A stretch of DNA of 64,000 bases, taken from contig JANPYM010000005.1 of NCBI GenBank assembly GCA_025890175.1, positions 2,665,827 through 2,729,826 of the forward strand, written 5' to 3'. Position 1 is the first letter of the stretch. Each line of letters starts with the position of its first letter. The position numbers and the translations under genes are program-made. The notes under the pieces were generated by a model. It worked only from the letters and a program-made list of their open reading frames with translations, was not told the DNA's origin and ran no database searches. This DNA comes from Ciborinia camelliae. Lineage: Eukaryota; Ascomycota; Leotiomycetes; Helotiales; Sclerotiniaceae. Shown here piece after piece: positions 49,540 through 60,143 of this stretch.

Positions 49540-50665
49540 GATTGTTGAGTGATTATTGGGTGATTATTGAGTGATTTTCGATTGAATCTTGAAGAGGGGC
49601 GGTAATAATCTTGAAGAGGGGTGGTAATAATCTTGAAGAACTGGAAATAGACGCTTTGAAGATGGCCTTTTAATACAGTTCCTTGTCTATCCATGACGTT
49701 TGAAACAAGGACAAACTTCATTCCTTTTCCCTTCCCCATCTTTGGAAAACGAAAACAGAAAAATAGTTTAGTCTAACAAAGTTTGCTAGGAGATGCAGGA
49801 ATTTATATTACCTAATTAGGACAGAGGACCGAATGCTACACCAGCGCCCCTCCATATATGTGTACGTGGGGGGCATCTTACATATAATGGGTGGAACGAT
49901 CCCGTTATGAGAAATTCTCGATGCCAGAGCTGCGGTACCCACGCCCAAGAGCAGCACCGATTTGACAAGAATCGCTCCGGCCATAGGAAGCAACATTTTG
50001 CCAACACAAGCATGAATATTCACATGATTGTAGAAAGTAATAATCACCCCGGAATTTTACTCTAGACTGTCAATGTCCCAACATCCCAAATGCTCAACGG
50101 AATGATCGCGCTATAGATAATTCCACAAATTATGCTAACTGAGCATGCCGTTGGTCCTTGCATATGGGCCTTAGCCGGAAGGTAGACGTCGCCTTTCCGA
50201 CCCACCTCCCGGGTCTGTGCGCTACTATCCCGGGCCGGAACTAGCAGCCTTAAGATCCGCGACGGTTTCCTTATATTTCACCAATGCGGGAATGTGGATT
50301 TTCGGGCGCCAAAAATCGAATCCGGACGGGAAAAAGAGCGAGAAATGCGAATATTTTTACAGCACTTGACGGCATCACACGTACGACTAATGCGTGTGAT
50401 TATTTCACATTCGACAACAAAAGAGATGCTTATGTGGCGGGGCACTTGTATCTTCTTATCTCCAGATGGGGTCCGAACCCCAATTGTTGGTACCGGCCGA
50501 TATGATGCTTAAATGCGGCACGGTTACTGATACAGGTAGGTATAAAATGTTGGTACTAAAGTGCGATAATTTGAGATATCTAGATACCTATCAATAGGAA
50601 CTACCTAGTGTGCCACTCAGCTATTATTATTTTATCTAGATATCTCTTATATTTAAAAAAATGCA
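49540..50665. promoter_or_regulatory. Shared divergent promoter region, PKS and reductase
   Basis: 1126 bases separate the divergent start codons, so both promoters must lie here. Next to the PKS start are tandem repeats (49585-49640). The middle part (50150-50280) is GC-richer with CCCGGG and CCGG motifs that could suit zinc-cluster factors, an inference only. A 61-codon minus-strand ORF with a hydrophobic N-terminus (49996-49808) has no recognisable relatives. Confidence 0.6.
49585..49640. repeat. 22-bp tandem repeat in PKS 5' leader
   Basis: The unit AATCTTGAAGAGGGG(C/T)GGTAAT occurs at 49585-49606 and 49607-49628, with a 12-base partial third copy to 49640. It lies 46-100 bases upstream of the PKS ATG. 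Between it and the ATG are further imperfect 11-base GTGATTATTGA repeats. Confidence 0.85.
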
Positions 50666-50669
50666 ATGA
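50661..50669 (+). promoter_or_regulatory. Two-codon upstream ORF overlapping the reductase start
   Basis: ATG CAA TGA begins five bases before the reductase ATG, and its stop codon overlaps that ATG (ATGA). Ribosomes starting at the first ATG would terminate on top of the real start, which could lower or modulate translation. Confidence 0.5.
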
Positions 50670-51545
50670 AGCTTATCGTTGCTGGTTCGACCGGTTTCGT
50701 GGCCACAGAACTCATCAAACAGGCTCTTACTAAGCCGGCCGTTAAATCTATCGTAGCTCTCGCCCGCCGTGAGACGCCTTTGCCGGCGTCCTTGGGGCCA
50801 GACACCAATAACACGAAATTCAAGTCTGTTGTCTGTCAAGATTTTGAAAATTACCCAGAAAATGTGAAGCGTGAGCTTTCCGGTGCTGATGCTTGCGTTT
50901 GGTAAATCTTCCCTGTGCCCTTTTCTCATATGTATCTAAAGCACAATAAGACTCAAAGTTCATCTGCTGATTTGTTCGTCGTAGGCTTATTGCTATAACC
51001 CCATCTCAAATGAAAACAAAGACGTTAGAGGAAGCTCGAAAAATTTGTTTAGATTACACGGTGGTTGGGCTGGAAACGATTACAAAGCTTCCGCGAGATG
51101 CCACTAGCAAGCCCTTCCGGTTTCTCTATGTTAGTGGTTCCAAGAGTGAGCGGGACCAAACCAAGAGGCCTTGGCCACTTACTGATTACTTATTGATGCG
51201 TGTATGTTCCTTCTGTTTTCCTGTCCTTGTTGTCCGTATGAATGGTAGTGCTGAGATTGCTCATAGGGCGAAGCTGAGAATCGTGTTCTGGACTTTGCGA
51301 ACGCCTCAAACGGCGCTGTGGAAGCTTGTGTGGCCAAACCTGGTCTAATTGATGGGCCAGATCGTCGTCAAGGCGTGTTGGTGAAAACTGTAACTACAAT
51401 TGGTCGTACCATAATTGGTATTCCCAAAGTCGATGTCAGTCAGATTGCAGCCACACTTCTGGAGCAAGCCATAAATGGAATTGAAAAGGATACGCTCTTG
51501 AATGAGGATCTCGTGACGATTGGCGATAAGGTATTGACCGGTTAG
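50666..51545 (+). CDS. NAD(P)-binding Rossmann-fold protein (atypical SDR / NmrA-like)
   Basis: Proposed exons 50666-50901, 50985-51201, 51267-51545; introns 83 and 65 bp, phases agree, 243 residues. The N-terminus MKLIVAGSTGFVATELIKQAL is a beta-alpha-beta nucleotide-binding start with a GxTGxxx motif typical of atypical short-chain dehydrogenases. Later segments are LLYVSGS-like (FRFLYVSGS), where a classical Ser could sit, then GEAENRVLDFA and ACVAKPGLIDG, as in the NAD(P)H-binding/NmrA-type group. It lacks a clear YxxxK catalytic pair, so it could be a reductase, an epimerase or a regulatory protein. Transcribed divergently from the PKS, it is the best candidate tailoring or accessory gene of that cluster, though co-regulation is not shown by sequence alone. 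Confidence 0.85.
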
Positions 51546-53685
51546 ATGAGAGGCTCATGCAATTCATATTATTTCGAGGTTCGCAAAATCTCATGGAGAG
51601 AAATGCCTCTCACTTAATCGGCAATGGGAATATTGGAGTATTGATATTAATCAATATGTCAACAACCAATATGCAAGCATTTCATAACAAATGAACAACA
51701 ATCATATCTGATGTATATCTAAGTATTCACTGCGAGAATGCTATAGTGGGGGAGGAATCACGATCTTAGAAAATGGCTAGTTTCGTGTCTTTTTCAGTTA
51801 ATCCTTCGCAGATAGATGCAGATGCGGCTGGGACAGTCCTTAATGCTCTTTGAACTCCAACTCGTGCATCAAGTAATGAAGAAAGATGGTTAGGTACGAA
51901 GTCTTATATAGTTGGGCGCGGTAGCTGCCATATACGAACGGTAAAGGCAAAGACAATTACATGGATATAGGCAAGAAATCAATTGGTTGGACTTGACTAC
52001 GTAGATTCCAAAATCCTGCCACATTTTGAGCCCAAATAGGCCGACTTGCTGGAGTCCATGGGTATATAAGCACTTCCAATACCTACTCCATGGAATTTTC
52101 TACCTCATAACAACCAATCTCCGAATATAAAACCATGCAGCAGGAGACTTTTTGTAGCTGAAAAAGTATTGTAGGGAAGGAGATGAGGGCATAGCAAGAA
52201 TTGAAAGAATGATGTATGTTTCCTTCGATCAGTGATCACATGGATGGACTAACAACGACGATTACATGCGATGGGAATATCCATATCCAACGGTAATCGG
52301 GGCAATTCGACAGTAGGTCAAACAATTGACAAATTATCAGAGTATTTGTATCACTCTGGCGGCGTCGTATACGTAGAAATTCCATTGGCCCTTTAAGTCG
52401 AGATCACTTTCGACGTTGAAATGTTTTGTCAAACGAGCAATCCAAATAGATAACCCCTTCCCCCCTCTCTTAAGACGGACTTTCAATCAATGAGAATGGT
52501 TCAGACAATGAAGCGCTCGCTATGGTAGCTGCGATTCGGGATTCCCTCGACATTGAATCAAGAGGAAATATATACATGCAGTTTTGAAGGAGAAGCGGAA
52601 ATCGAACTCGAGATGTGATCTAGGCGGAACTCGGCAAGCAAGATCGGAGTGACATGAACATGATATACAGAGGAAGGTTCAAACAATCATCTTCCAGAAA
52701 AAAAGGGGCTCGTTTCAACACTTTCCATAATTTTCTCCCTGCATAAGTATCACAGAAAGGTTACCTCCTGGTCTTTGCCCCTCAATATCCGCCCGATGGA
52801 ACCGTGTTCCCACAACTCCCACAGATATTTTTTGCGCAGTCAACTTCAGATAATGGCCACACTTTGACTAGCACATATCATCCAAAAACAACAACAGAGG
52901 AATCACAGCCTAGGGATTTCATAATTTTGATGAAGAGAAAATGGTGCGCCAGGAAGGGACTCGGTACCTAGCAAGTAGATAATGCCAAACTACCAACAAT
53001 TGATACTTGGAGTCGTCTATGAATGTGCTCAGTGAATTTGAATGATTCATATAAGATACTCGAATTTCGGATGATATACTACAACCAGCAAAGACAAAAA
53101 TACCCAAGAAAAAAGTTCCCAACAATGCACTTGCAAAAGCAAACAAACCAGCTTATTTACACCTAGCAGCAATGAGCCTTGAATAACAATACCCAGCAAT
53201 TTACCATCGAAAAGTAAAAAGGGAGGGAGATTCACTAGAATTAACTTTCCCCTTCCCTTCCTTTCCATTCACTCTCTTGCATCCCTAGTTTCATTTTCCA
53301 AACTTTTGTTGCACGTCTGATGAATAAATTTTATTGTCTCATGAATCTAAACCAAATCGAGTAATAATGAGTTCATTTTCCTCTATATTTTTGCATTGAT
53401 GAGGGAGATATGAGATGATTTTTCAGATGGATGTGGGAATTCTTCATGATGGAAATGGAAATGGAAGTGGAAGTGGGTGAAGAGAAGAAAAGAGGTCACC
53501 GTATTTTTATCAGATCACATGTCAACGTTCCATCTGCCAATTGATCGCGTCGCGTCTCTCGACCATTTTCAAATCTCGCAGGTGAATCCTTAATTTCTCA
53601 TTTCTCATTCATTCCAGACACTGCACAATATAAGTACACCACTCAATCAATTCCCCCCTTCACTCAAATCTCCACAATCATAATC
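51546..53685. other. 2.1-kb intergenic stretch
   Basis: 3' flank of the reductase and promoter of the CENP-X gene. Sequence is moderately AT-rich. The longest ORFs (for example near 52919-53268, minus) are short and hydrophobic without recognisable domains. I see no gene here. Confidence 0.5.
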
Positions 53686-54498
53686 ATGCCCCCCAAACCC
53701 TTTAATCCACCCGGTCCCTCCAAACCCCGCGGACGCCCCAAAGGTTCCACCTCGAAACCAAAATCCACCACCAAACCTCCAGCTGCAAAGAAACCCCGGG
53801 TCTCCAAAACCCCCACCCCACAACCCGAAGATGAAGATGAAGACCAAGACGAAGACGAAGATGAAGAAATGAACCAAGGTGAAGAAAGCGACGATCCCTT
53901 CGCATCACAACCCGTTCCTTCCCCCAAAGCCTCGACATCCAAATCCGCATCCAAATCCAAGCCCCCAAACCACAACAACGGAGATCCCGAATCCTCCTCC
54001 TCCTCAGTAGAACTGCTCACCTCACCTCCCCCTCCCCCTCCCCCCAGGCGCCCCCAAACGCAACTCTCCGGCCGCCTCAGAATCCGAATCCGAAGACGAC
54101 ACGCGCACGAAGATCCCGGACGATCTCCTGACGAAAATCATGCACGAACTGTTTGCCGAACCCAATTCGCGCATCTCGAAAGAGGCCAATAAAGCCGTGG
54201 GCAAATATCTGGATACGTTTGTGCGGGAGGCGGTGGCGAGAGTGAGGTATGCGGAGGGGAGGGGGGGGAGGGGTGGTGGTTTTTGGGAGGTGAGTTTCTT
54301 TTCTTTTTTCTNNNNNNNNNNGAGGTGAGTTTCTTTTCTTTTTTCTTGTGTGGATGGGTGGGATGTGGGGGGGGATGGAAGGGAAGGGAAGAAGTAAGAA
54401 ATTAATGAATGGATTTGTGTGCTGACTTTTTATATTTCGTGGGTATGTAGGTGGAAGATTTAGAGAAGATGGCGCCGCAACTGCTGTTAGATTTTTGA
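53686..54498 (+). CDS. mhf2: CENP-X / MHF2 histone-fold protein with AT-hook extension
   Basis: CENP-X pairs with CENP-S at centromeres and, as MHF, assists FANCM/Mph1 at stalled forks. The C-terminal 80 residues fit the family: IPDDLLTKIMHELF, ISKEANKAVGKYLDTFVREAVARVRYAE, and the final VEDLEKMAPQLLLDF. The unusual N-terminal half has an AT-hook (KPRGRPKGS) and a long Asp/Glu run. Consistent exons are 53686-53878, 54048-54289 and 54451-54498 (160 residues). The first junction is tentative: the donor GTGAAG at 53879 keeps phase, while a nearer donor at 54007 would not, so an error in the C-rich tract near 54030-54055 is also possible. The second intron contains the N gap. A Gly/Arg-rich insertion (EGRGGRGGGFWE) interrupts the usual spacing before the last helix. 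Confidence 0.8.
54287..54346. other. Assembly gap flanked by identical 25-bp ends
   Basis: Ten Ns at 54312-54321. The 25 bases before (54287-54311, starting GAGGTGAGTTTC) are identical to the 25 bases after (54322-54346). The gap lies in the last intron of the CENP-X gene, and the duplicated block contains that intron's GTGAGT donor. Confidence 0.95.
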
Positions 54499-55196
54499 GG
54501 GCCAACATATAGGAGGAGTTAAATTCAGGGGACAAAGCCCAATCCAGTCCTCCAAATCTCTGCTATTACTTCCCCTGTCAAAGAAGTGCATATATTAGGG
54601 GAAAGGAGTATTCGGCGTTTTGGGAAGATATACGATGAGTTGGTGAACTGTTGCTTTGGGCATTGGGTTATGACTATATATGCCTATTTAATACTTGCAC
54701 ACGACAAATTATGGATAAACTCGCGGGTTATCTAATCTATCTTCGAAACGAATATTGGCCCAAGAGTGCAACTATTCTACCAAGAGTAAACCGATTTGGT
54801 TCTTGGTGGCAATGAGGATGTGTTTGCTCTCAAGACTGATCATATATTTTCACGACAGGATCGATTCCTAAAACATTTTTTATATGCGAGGCTTCATTTA
54901 TTCTATCTCATCGTGATATCATTCATTCAACACATCTTCATGCTATCACTCCCGCGTATTAAAATGTAGACTAAAAAAACTCTCCATACGCCATCATCGC
55001 GTCCCGTCGACAGGATCGCGGTATAATGCATATATATAGGTATGCATGATGATGATTTTACATTAGCGAAACAATGATCAATTTCCCTCCTTCCAAACCT
55101 ATCTCCAATCCAGTTCAATCTCTTCTTCTTTCCTTCCATCCTTCCTTTCCCCACCATTAACTCATCCCCCCAAAACCAATCCCCGACCTCGCATAT
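54499..55196. other. Convergent intergenic stretch
   Basis: Shared 3' flank of the CENP-X gene (plus) and the cupredoxin gene (minus). AT-rich, no coding or RNA signal seen. Confidence 0.5.
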
Positions 55197-56078
55197 CTAC
55201 AACAAAACCCAAACACCAGCGCCCAGCACCCCCACATATCCCACGGCATTCAGCATTTTGAAAGTCGATGCTGCATTCGCAGTCGCGCTCGCTAGTGCGG
55301 GGGAAGATGATGCCGATCCGGATCCGGATGCGGATGATTCTCCATTGCTGCTCGATGTTGTTCCCGAGGAGGTCGAGGTCGAGGGCGTGAGTGTGGTTGA
55401 TGGGCTTGAGGATGAAGTTGAGGATGAACCTGAGGAGGAGGACGAGCCTGAAGTAGAGGTGGAAGCGGTGGAAGCGGTGCCATTGAGTGTGGGATAGAGG
55501 TTTGCCGGGGCTTTGGCTGCTATGGAGGCAAAGGTAGCAAGGGAGCGGGTGGCATTTGCTTTTGTACTGGAAGAAATTAACATGGGGATCTTGGGACGGA
55601 AAAGAAAACTTACTTCTCGTTAACAACCAAAACCATTCCCTTCTGACAATGCTTGGCCTGACTACAGTAGAACCACATGGGTGTGGCTACTTTCACCGGC
55701 ATGCTAAATACGGGAGCCATGCTACTGTTCCCAGGGACGACACTCATGAATCCACTAAAGACTCCTGTGGTATTGGTGCTTTGATCAATGGGTACACAGG
55801 GTGCATCGAAGGTGGATTGGGTAACGGTGTGGTTTCCGCCTGCGAATTGGAATTGGATTACATCGCCTACATTTGCGGTGACGCTGTCGGGGAAGTATTT
55901 CGTGGTTCCGTTGCTGGAACCGACGCGTACTACGTGCGTTGTTGTTGATGTGCTTGTGGCGGCTGGAAGGAGATTGTTAGTTATTCGAGTTGAAGTGAGG
56001 TTATGGAAGGATGGATGGCTTACCAAGGACATTGCCGATACTCAAGACGGAAAGGAATAGAGTCTGTGTAAAATGCAT
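55197..56078 (-). CDS. Secreted GPI-type cupredoxin
   Basis: Proposed exons (minus strand): 56078-56034 extended to 56024, 55962-55614, 55566-55197; introns 61 and 47 bp, phases agree, 257 residues. The first exon (56078-56024) encodes the signal peptide MHFTQTLFLSVLSIGNVL. The middle exon is a plastocyanin-like fold: HVVRVGSSNGTTKYFPDSVTANVGDVIQFQF, a first copper His in GGNHTV, then WFYCSQAKHCQKGM, which supplies Cys, His and Met ligands of a type 1 copper site. The last exon is a long Ser/Thr linker, likely O-glycosylated, ending in a hydrophobic tail (MLNAVGYVGVLGAGVWVLL) suited to GPI attachment. It is therefore probably a cell-surface copper protein of the fungal extracellular serine-rich group. 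The redox partner is unknown. Confidence 0.92.
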
Positions 56079-57848
56079 TTTGATAGAATATCTTATGAAT
56101 TTCGAAAACGACTGTGTAGGGTTTTAAATTTTAAAGTTAAAATAGAAAAGTGACGACGGGCGCTTGAGAATGAAAGGTGGATGTATATCGTACTCGCCGA
56201 CAAACAATTAAATAATATGTATATATTTTCAAATAATAGTGATAGAGAAAGAAGAATGAAGAGACAAGAAAACAGTAGACAAAGTAAAAAGCCAAGAGAT
56301 GAATGTCAAAAGTAAGAACCCACATCGAGGAGGATAGAAGCCATAATTAAACAAAAAAAGAGATGGAATGATCTTCAAGATGCTTGTCATGATTGTTCCA
56401 GCTTTGGTGACACTCATTAACACAGCTTCTCCATCCAAGAATACCTACTCGAGGTCATGTTAAGGGTTGGGGTTGTAACAAAAACGACTTTGTGGTGTTT
56501 GGGGAAGGGGGTCTAAAACCCCAGGGGTTAGGTCTTTTGGTGACGGGAAGATAAAATAAGGATGATGATTGAGATACGATGACAGGAGTGGAGTCTTGGC
56601 ATGTAGCTCTTTCTAGATTTGAGATGCGATGGCGTCGTGTATCATATTCGGATGACATGATTGAAGGTTAGGTAAATAGATTGAGATGTTGAGATGATTG
56701 GGGTAACATATGTAAGGCATTGTGTGCGTAAATAGTATCGAGGTCTTCATTTTTGGCCTCTTGCATAGCAGATGTCATCATTGCGAAACTTCGCATACAT
56801 AACAGGGGGGTTTGGACCAAATAGAAGGTATATCTTCATCAATGGACCGCAACCTTACTGTCTCTCCAACAAAGGATGAGTTCGTCTCATTCTTGATGAG
56901 CATACTGCACTCATGATAAATTTCAAAAGAATTTGTCAATCGCTTCATCCTTTCACAATCCAAAATCCGTGTCTCTCTCGGCTTCAATCATGTCCGCCCA
57001 TAGCATTCATTGTAAGTAAGCGAGTATCATGAAGCACGGAGAAGTATCAACTCCGACAATCTTAAAACGTCCCAGGTTTCAATAACATGGGAGAATATAA
57101 AACTGTACATTCAAATCGTCTGATTATACGTTATTTTAAGGTTTCGAACGAACGAACGAGAAATGGAGAGATGAGATGAATGTTGTTGAGATGGTGAAGA
57201 TGATGAATCTTTTGGTTGAACTTGGGATGGAAATTGATATGGTGAGGATCGAAGGATTCGTTTGCTTATATGTCACGGGGTTTTGTGGGTACAAGTATAC
57301 TTCGGGAATAGGATCAGCGAAGGACATATCAAACATACATTGTTGATTTTTCTACTTTTTGTAGACAACATTTCTAAAGAAGCTCAACAAACCCTAGAAG
57401 TTTTGCGCAGACAACTTTCAATGATTATAGCATAGCCCATTTTCGAGTGTCAGATAATCAAGGGCAAGGCAAATTCATCAACTTGTACGACCATTTGTGC
57501 AGGCGACTCTAACAATAATCTTTTATCACAGAATGGGTGAGAATCTTGGTGGCTGATCGATCTGAACTAATGTGCAAGTGTTCATGGCCATGTAATATGC
57601 GAGTCGCTCCATCTGGTTGCAAGAAAAGTTATTGCAGCACCAAATACATCTGGCCTCCAATGAGAAGAAGTTTCTCTCTGCAAGGGTAATACTGTAGGGG
57701 TAGGTGCCACCATCGCGAGGCTGAATGATCGATCCATGATTGAACTTCAAACCTTCCATGGTATGGATTGAACAAAATTCTACACACTCATATACGTATC
57801 GAACGAATTGAAGGGGAAATCTTAAACCTTCATAAAGCAATATCCACG
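56079..57848. other. 1.8-kb intergenic stretch between divergent genes
   Basis: It should hold the promoters of the cupredoxin gene and the TLC-domain gene. Short ORFs (for example 56778-56987 minus, 57526-57840 minus) have no recognisable motifs. No RNA gene seen. Confidence 0.5.
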
Positions 57849-58876
57849 ATGCGGGATCTATTTTTCCCTCCCCCAGACTTCGTCGTGGTGCAAGCTAAAG
57901 GCTTCGTCGATCTTTTAAACTTGCAGAGCTTGCCTTTTCACCTACATGAAATAATCATTGCATTTTGTTTCTACACCATCATTGATACCTATGGTTCAAA
58001 TTTTGTCTCATCTCGACTCTTTCCAAATATATATCCATCGCTTCCTCGACGAAGCAAGATCGGCTGGAACATTCATTTTGTCTCATTCGTTCAATCCACT
58101 TTGATATCGATCTTAGCTTTGTGGATCCTTTGGAAAGATGAAGAAAGATGGGAAATGGACTGGGTGGGAAGAATATGGGGATATACCGGAGCTGGAGGTC
58201 TTGTCCAAGCCTTTGCCATGGGATATTTCTTATGGGATCTAATGGCCAGCATTATTCACCTAGATGTTCTTGGCTGGAGCTCTTTGATACATGCAATTTG
58301 TGCGCTTGTTGTGGTTAGCATTGGTTTTGTGAGCTCTTCATTCATTACGACCCTATCCAAACATCCGTCAAATATCGCCACACGCGAGGTATCATGCTAA
58401 TGCGGAAGCACTAGAGGCCATTCGCGAACTATTACGGTCTAAACTTCGTACTCTACGAACTTTCTACTCCATTCCTCAACATCCACTGGTTCTTCGATAA
58501 ACTCCACATGACGGGTTCCAAAGCACAGCTGTACAACGGCATCATTCTTCTATTTACTTTCTTCTCATGTCGCCTCGTATGGGGTGTGTACCAATCTGCA
58601 AGACTTTACCAAGATATATGGAACGTTTTTCACGCTCCCAGCGCAACATTGTCTGTCCCGGATATCGGAACCCCCGGAAATCCTAAGTGGGAAATTTTTA
58701 GGTTCTCCGGAGAATCCAAGGAGCTGGCATTGCCAATATGGTTAGCTTGGGGCTATTTGGGAACGAATACCATATTGATTTTTTTGAACTTCTATTGGTT
58801 CAAGCTAATGATGGCGGCGGTGTTGAAAAGGTTTTCAACAAAGGAAAAGGCCAAACGAGCAGATAAGACCGAGTAG
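57849..58876 (+). CDS. TLC-domain integral membrane protein
   Basis: Exons 57849-58328 and 58415-58876 around an 86-bp GTGAGC...TAG intron; phase agrees, 313 residues. At least six hydrophobic helices are visible (LHEIIIAFCFYTII, FVQSTLISILALWILW, GLVQAFAMGYFLWDLMASI, LIHAICALVVVSIGF, LYNGIILLFTFFSCRLVWG, LGTNTILIFLNFYWFKLMM). The YGLNFVLYELSTPFLNIHWFF block, formed just after the splice, is the conserved core of TRAM-LAG1-CLN8 proteins of the TMEM56/TLCD type, which act in lipid handling in internal membranes. It lacks the HD-type ceramide synthase motif in what I can read, so it is probably not a ceramide synthase. The Lys-rich C-terminus could retain it in the ER. The ATG at 57849 is the first in frame. 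Confidence 0.9.
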
Positions 58877-60143
58877 ATTTCGTGGCATATCACTGGGTAA
58901 ATTCTCACACTGGAAACTATCACAGGTTAGATTGGGGAATATAGAGCTAAGAATTGAGGTGCTGAAGATCATTTTGTTAATCTATACCACGAACAATACA
59001 GGGCGAGATGATATCGATCGCTGGTCTTGGAAGAATAACCACTATCAGCCATCAGCCAAGGGCATCAGAGACTTTGCGCAAATAACCACGTGACGACCAG
59101 TCCACGTGACGACCAGTCCATCTATCTAAGCACCCTCTTCCCGTAGTTTACGTAGAATCATGTTCATTCCCCCTTCGAATTCATGATTATGTTAGTTTCG
59201 AAGTGCTAGACCTCTGTCTTACGAAGCTATTTCCACATCGTTTCCTTAGTGCTACGATCACGTGTGTTGACTGGATTTGTGCGTTCATGGTATATGCGGA
59301 GGCTCTATGATGTTCTACCTACCTCTACTCTATTCCTTAAAAGGTTATCGAGGGCAATATTCAAACCAATGAAAAGGGGGAGGGGGGGTTCTAGGATTTT
59401 AAATTGAAGAGCCGAAGACATACATTAGATGATATATATATATATATATAGGCCTCCTGGGCAAGTAGAAGGCTTCAGTAAGCTTATAGAAGAGGATTAT
59501 AGATGCGTAAAGTCAGAATCAGATATTGAAAATAGGGGTGGCATTTTCGAATTAATATTAATCAAATTATATGATGTGTCGATTGACCAGATGGACTGGG
59601 CTAAAAATTCGCGGGCGGGAGTTTGATTGGAAATTTTAATTATAGAATTGATTTGGGGGGAAAAGTGGAGGATATGGGGGAAAAAAGGTTTAGGCTCGAA
59701 TGTTTTTGTTCTTTTTATTCTTTTGGCCTTTTCTATCTTTCCTACTCTTGCTACTCTTGCTACTCTTGCTACTCTTGCTACTCTTGCTACTCTTGCTACT
59801 CTTGCTACTCTTGCTACTCTTGCTACTCTTGCTACTCTTGCTACTCTTGCTACTCTTGCTACTCTTGCTACTCTTGCTACTCTTCCTAGCTCCTTCCCCC
59901 CTACTAGCTTTTCCGAACCGAATCGGTTGTTCTAGTGACCGATTCGTGTGGTACCTGCAGATTTGAGGGGAAGAGGGAGTAGGGGTGAGAGAGTGAGAGT
60001 GGAAAACTAGATGGGTAGGCCTCACTCCTCTCTCTCTCTCTCTCTCTCCCGAATCAATCACTGGAACTACCGATTCGGTTAAATCAATTAAACTCACGCC
60101 CGCGTGAGTTTATCGCCTACCGTAATCTCCCGCTCTAACTGAA
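58877..60143. other. Convergent intergenic stretch with repeats
   Basis: 3' flanks of the TLC gene (plus) and the CAX-like gene (minus). It holds a tandem 16-base pair CCACGTGACGACCAGT (59086-59101, 59102-59117), an AT run at 59430-59450, a 9-bp minisatellite (59742-59884) and a CT run at about 60027-60050. No gene seen. Confidence 0.55.
59742..59884. repeat. 9-bp minisatellite (CTACTCTTG), about 16 copies
   Basis: Nearly perfect tandem CTACTCTTG units. The unit has no stop in any plus frame, so it yields long false ORFs (Leu-Ala-Thr, Ser-Cys-Tyr, poly-Leu). It lies in the shared 3' region of two convergent genes. Confidence 0.95.

Noticed and set aside
50450..50505. tRNA-like T arm: TGGGG-TCCGAAC-CCCA followed by ATTGTTG
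   Set aside because: The T loop lacks the normal second T. I could not build convincing D and anticodon arms with any upstream 70-75 bases, so it is not called a tRNA.
28319..51545. A single biosynthetic cluster from the four-domain gene to the PKS and reductase
   Set aside because: A 9.7-kb gene-free, repeat-altered stretch separates them, and nothing in the sequence links their chemistry. The idea is kept only as a possibility to test by co-expression.
55258..55497. Acidic plus-strand ORF opposite the cupredoxin
   Set aside because: It is the antisense of the Ser/Thr-rich linker exon of the cupredoxin, which explains its Asp/Glu/Val bias.
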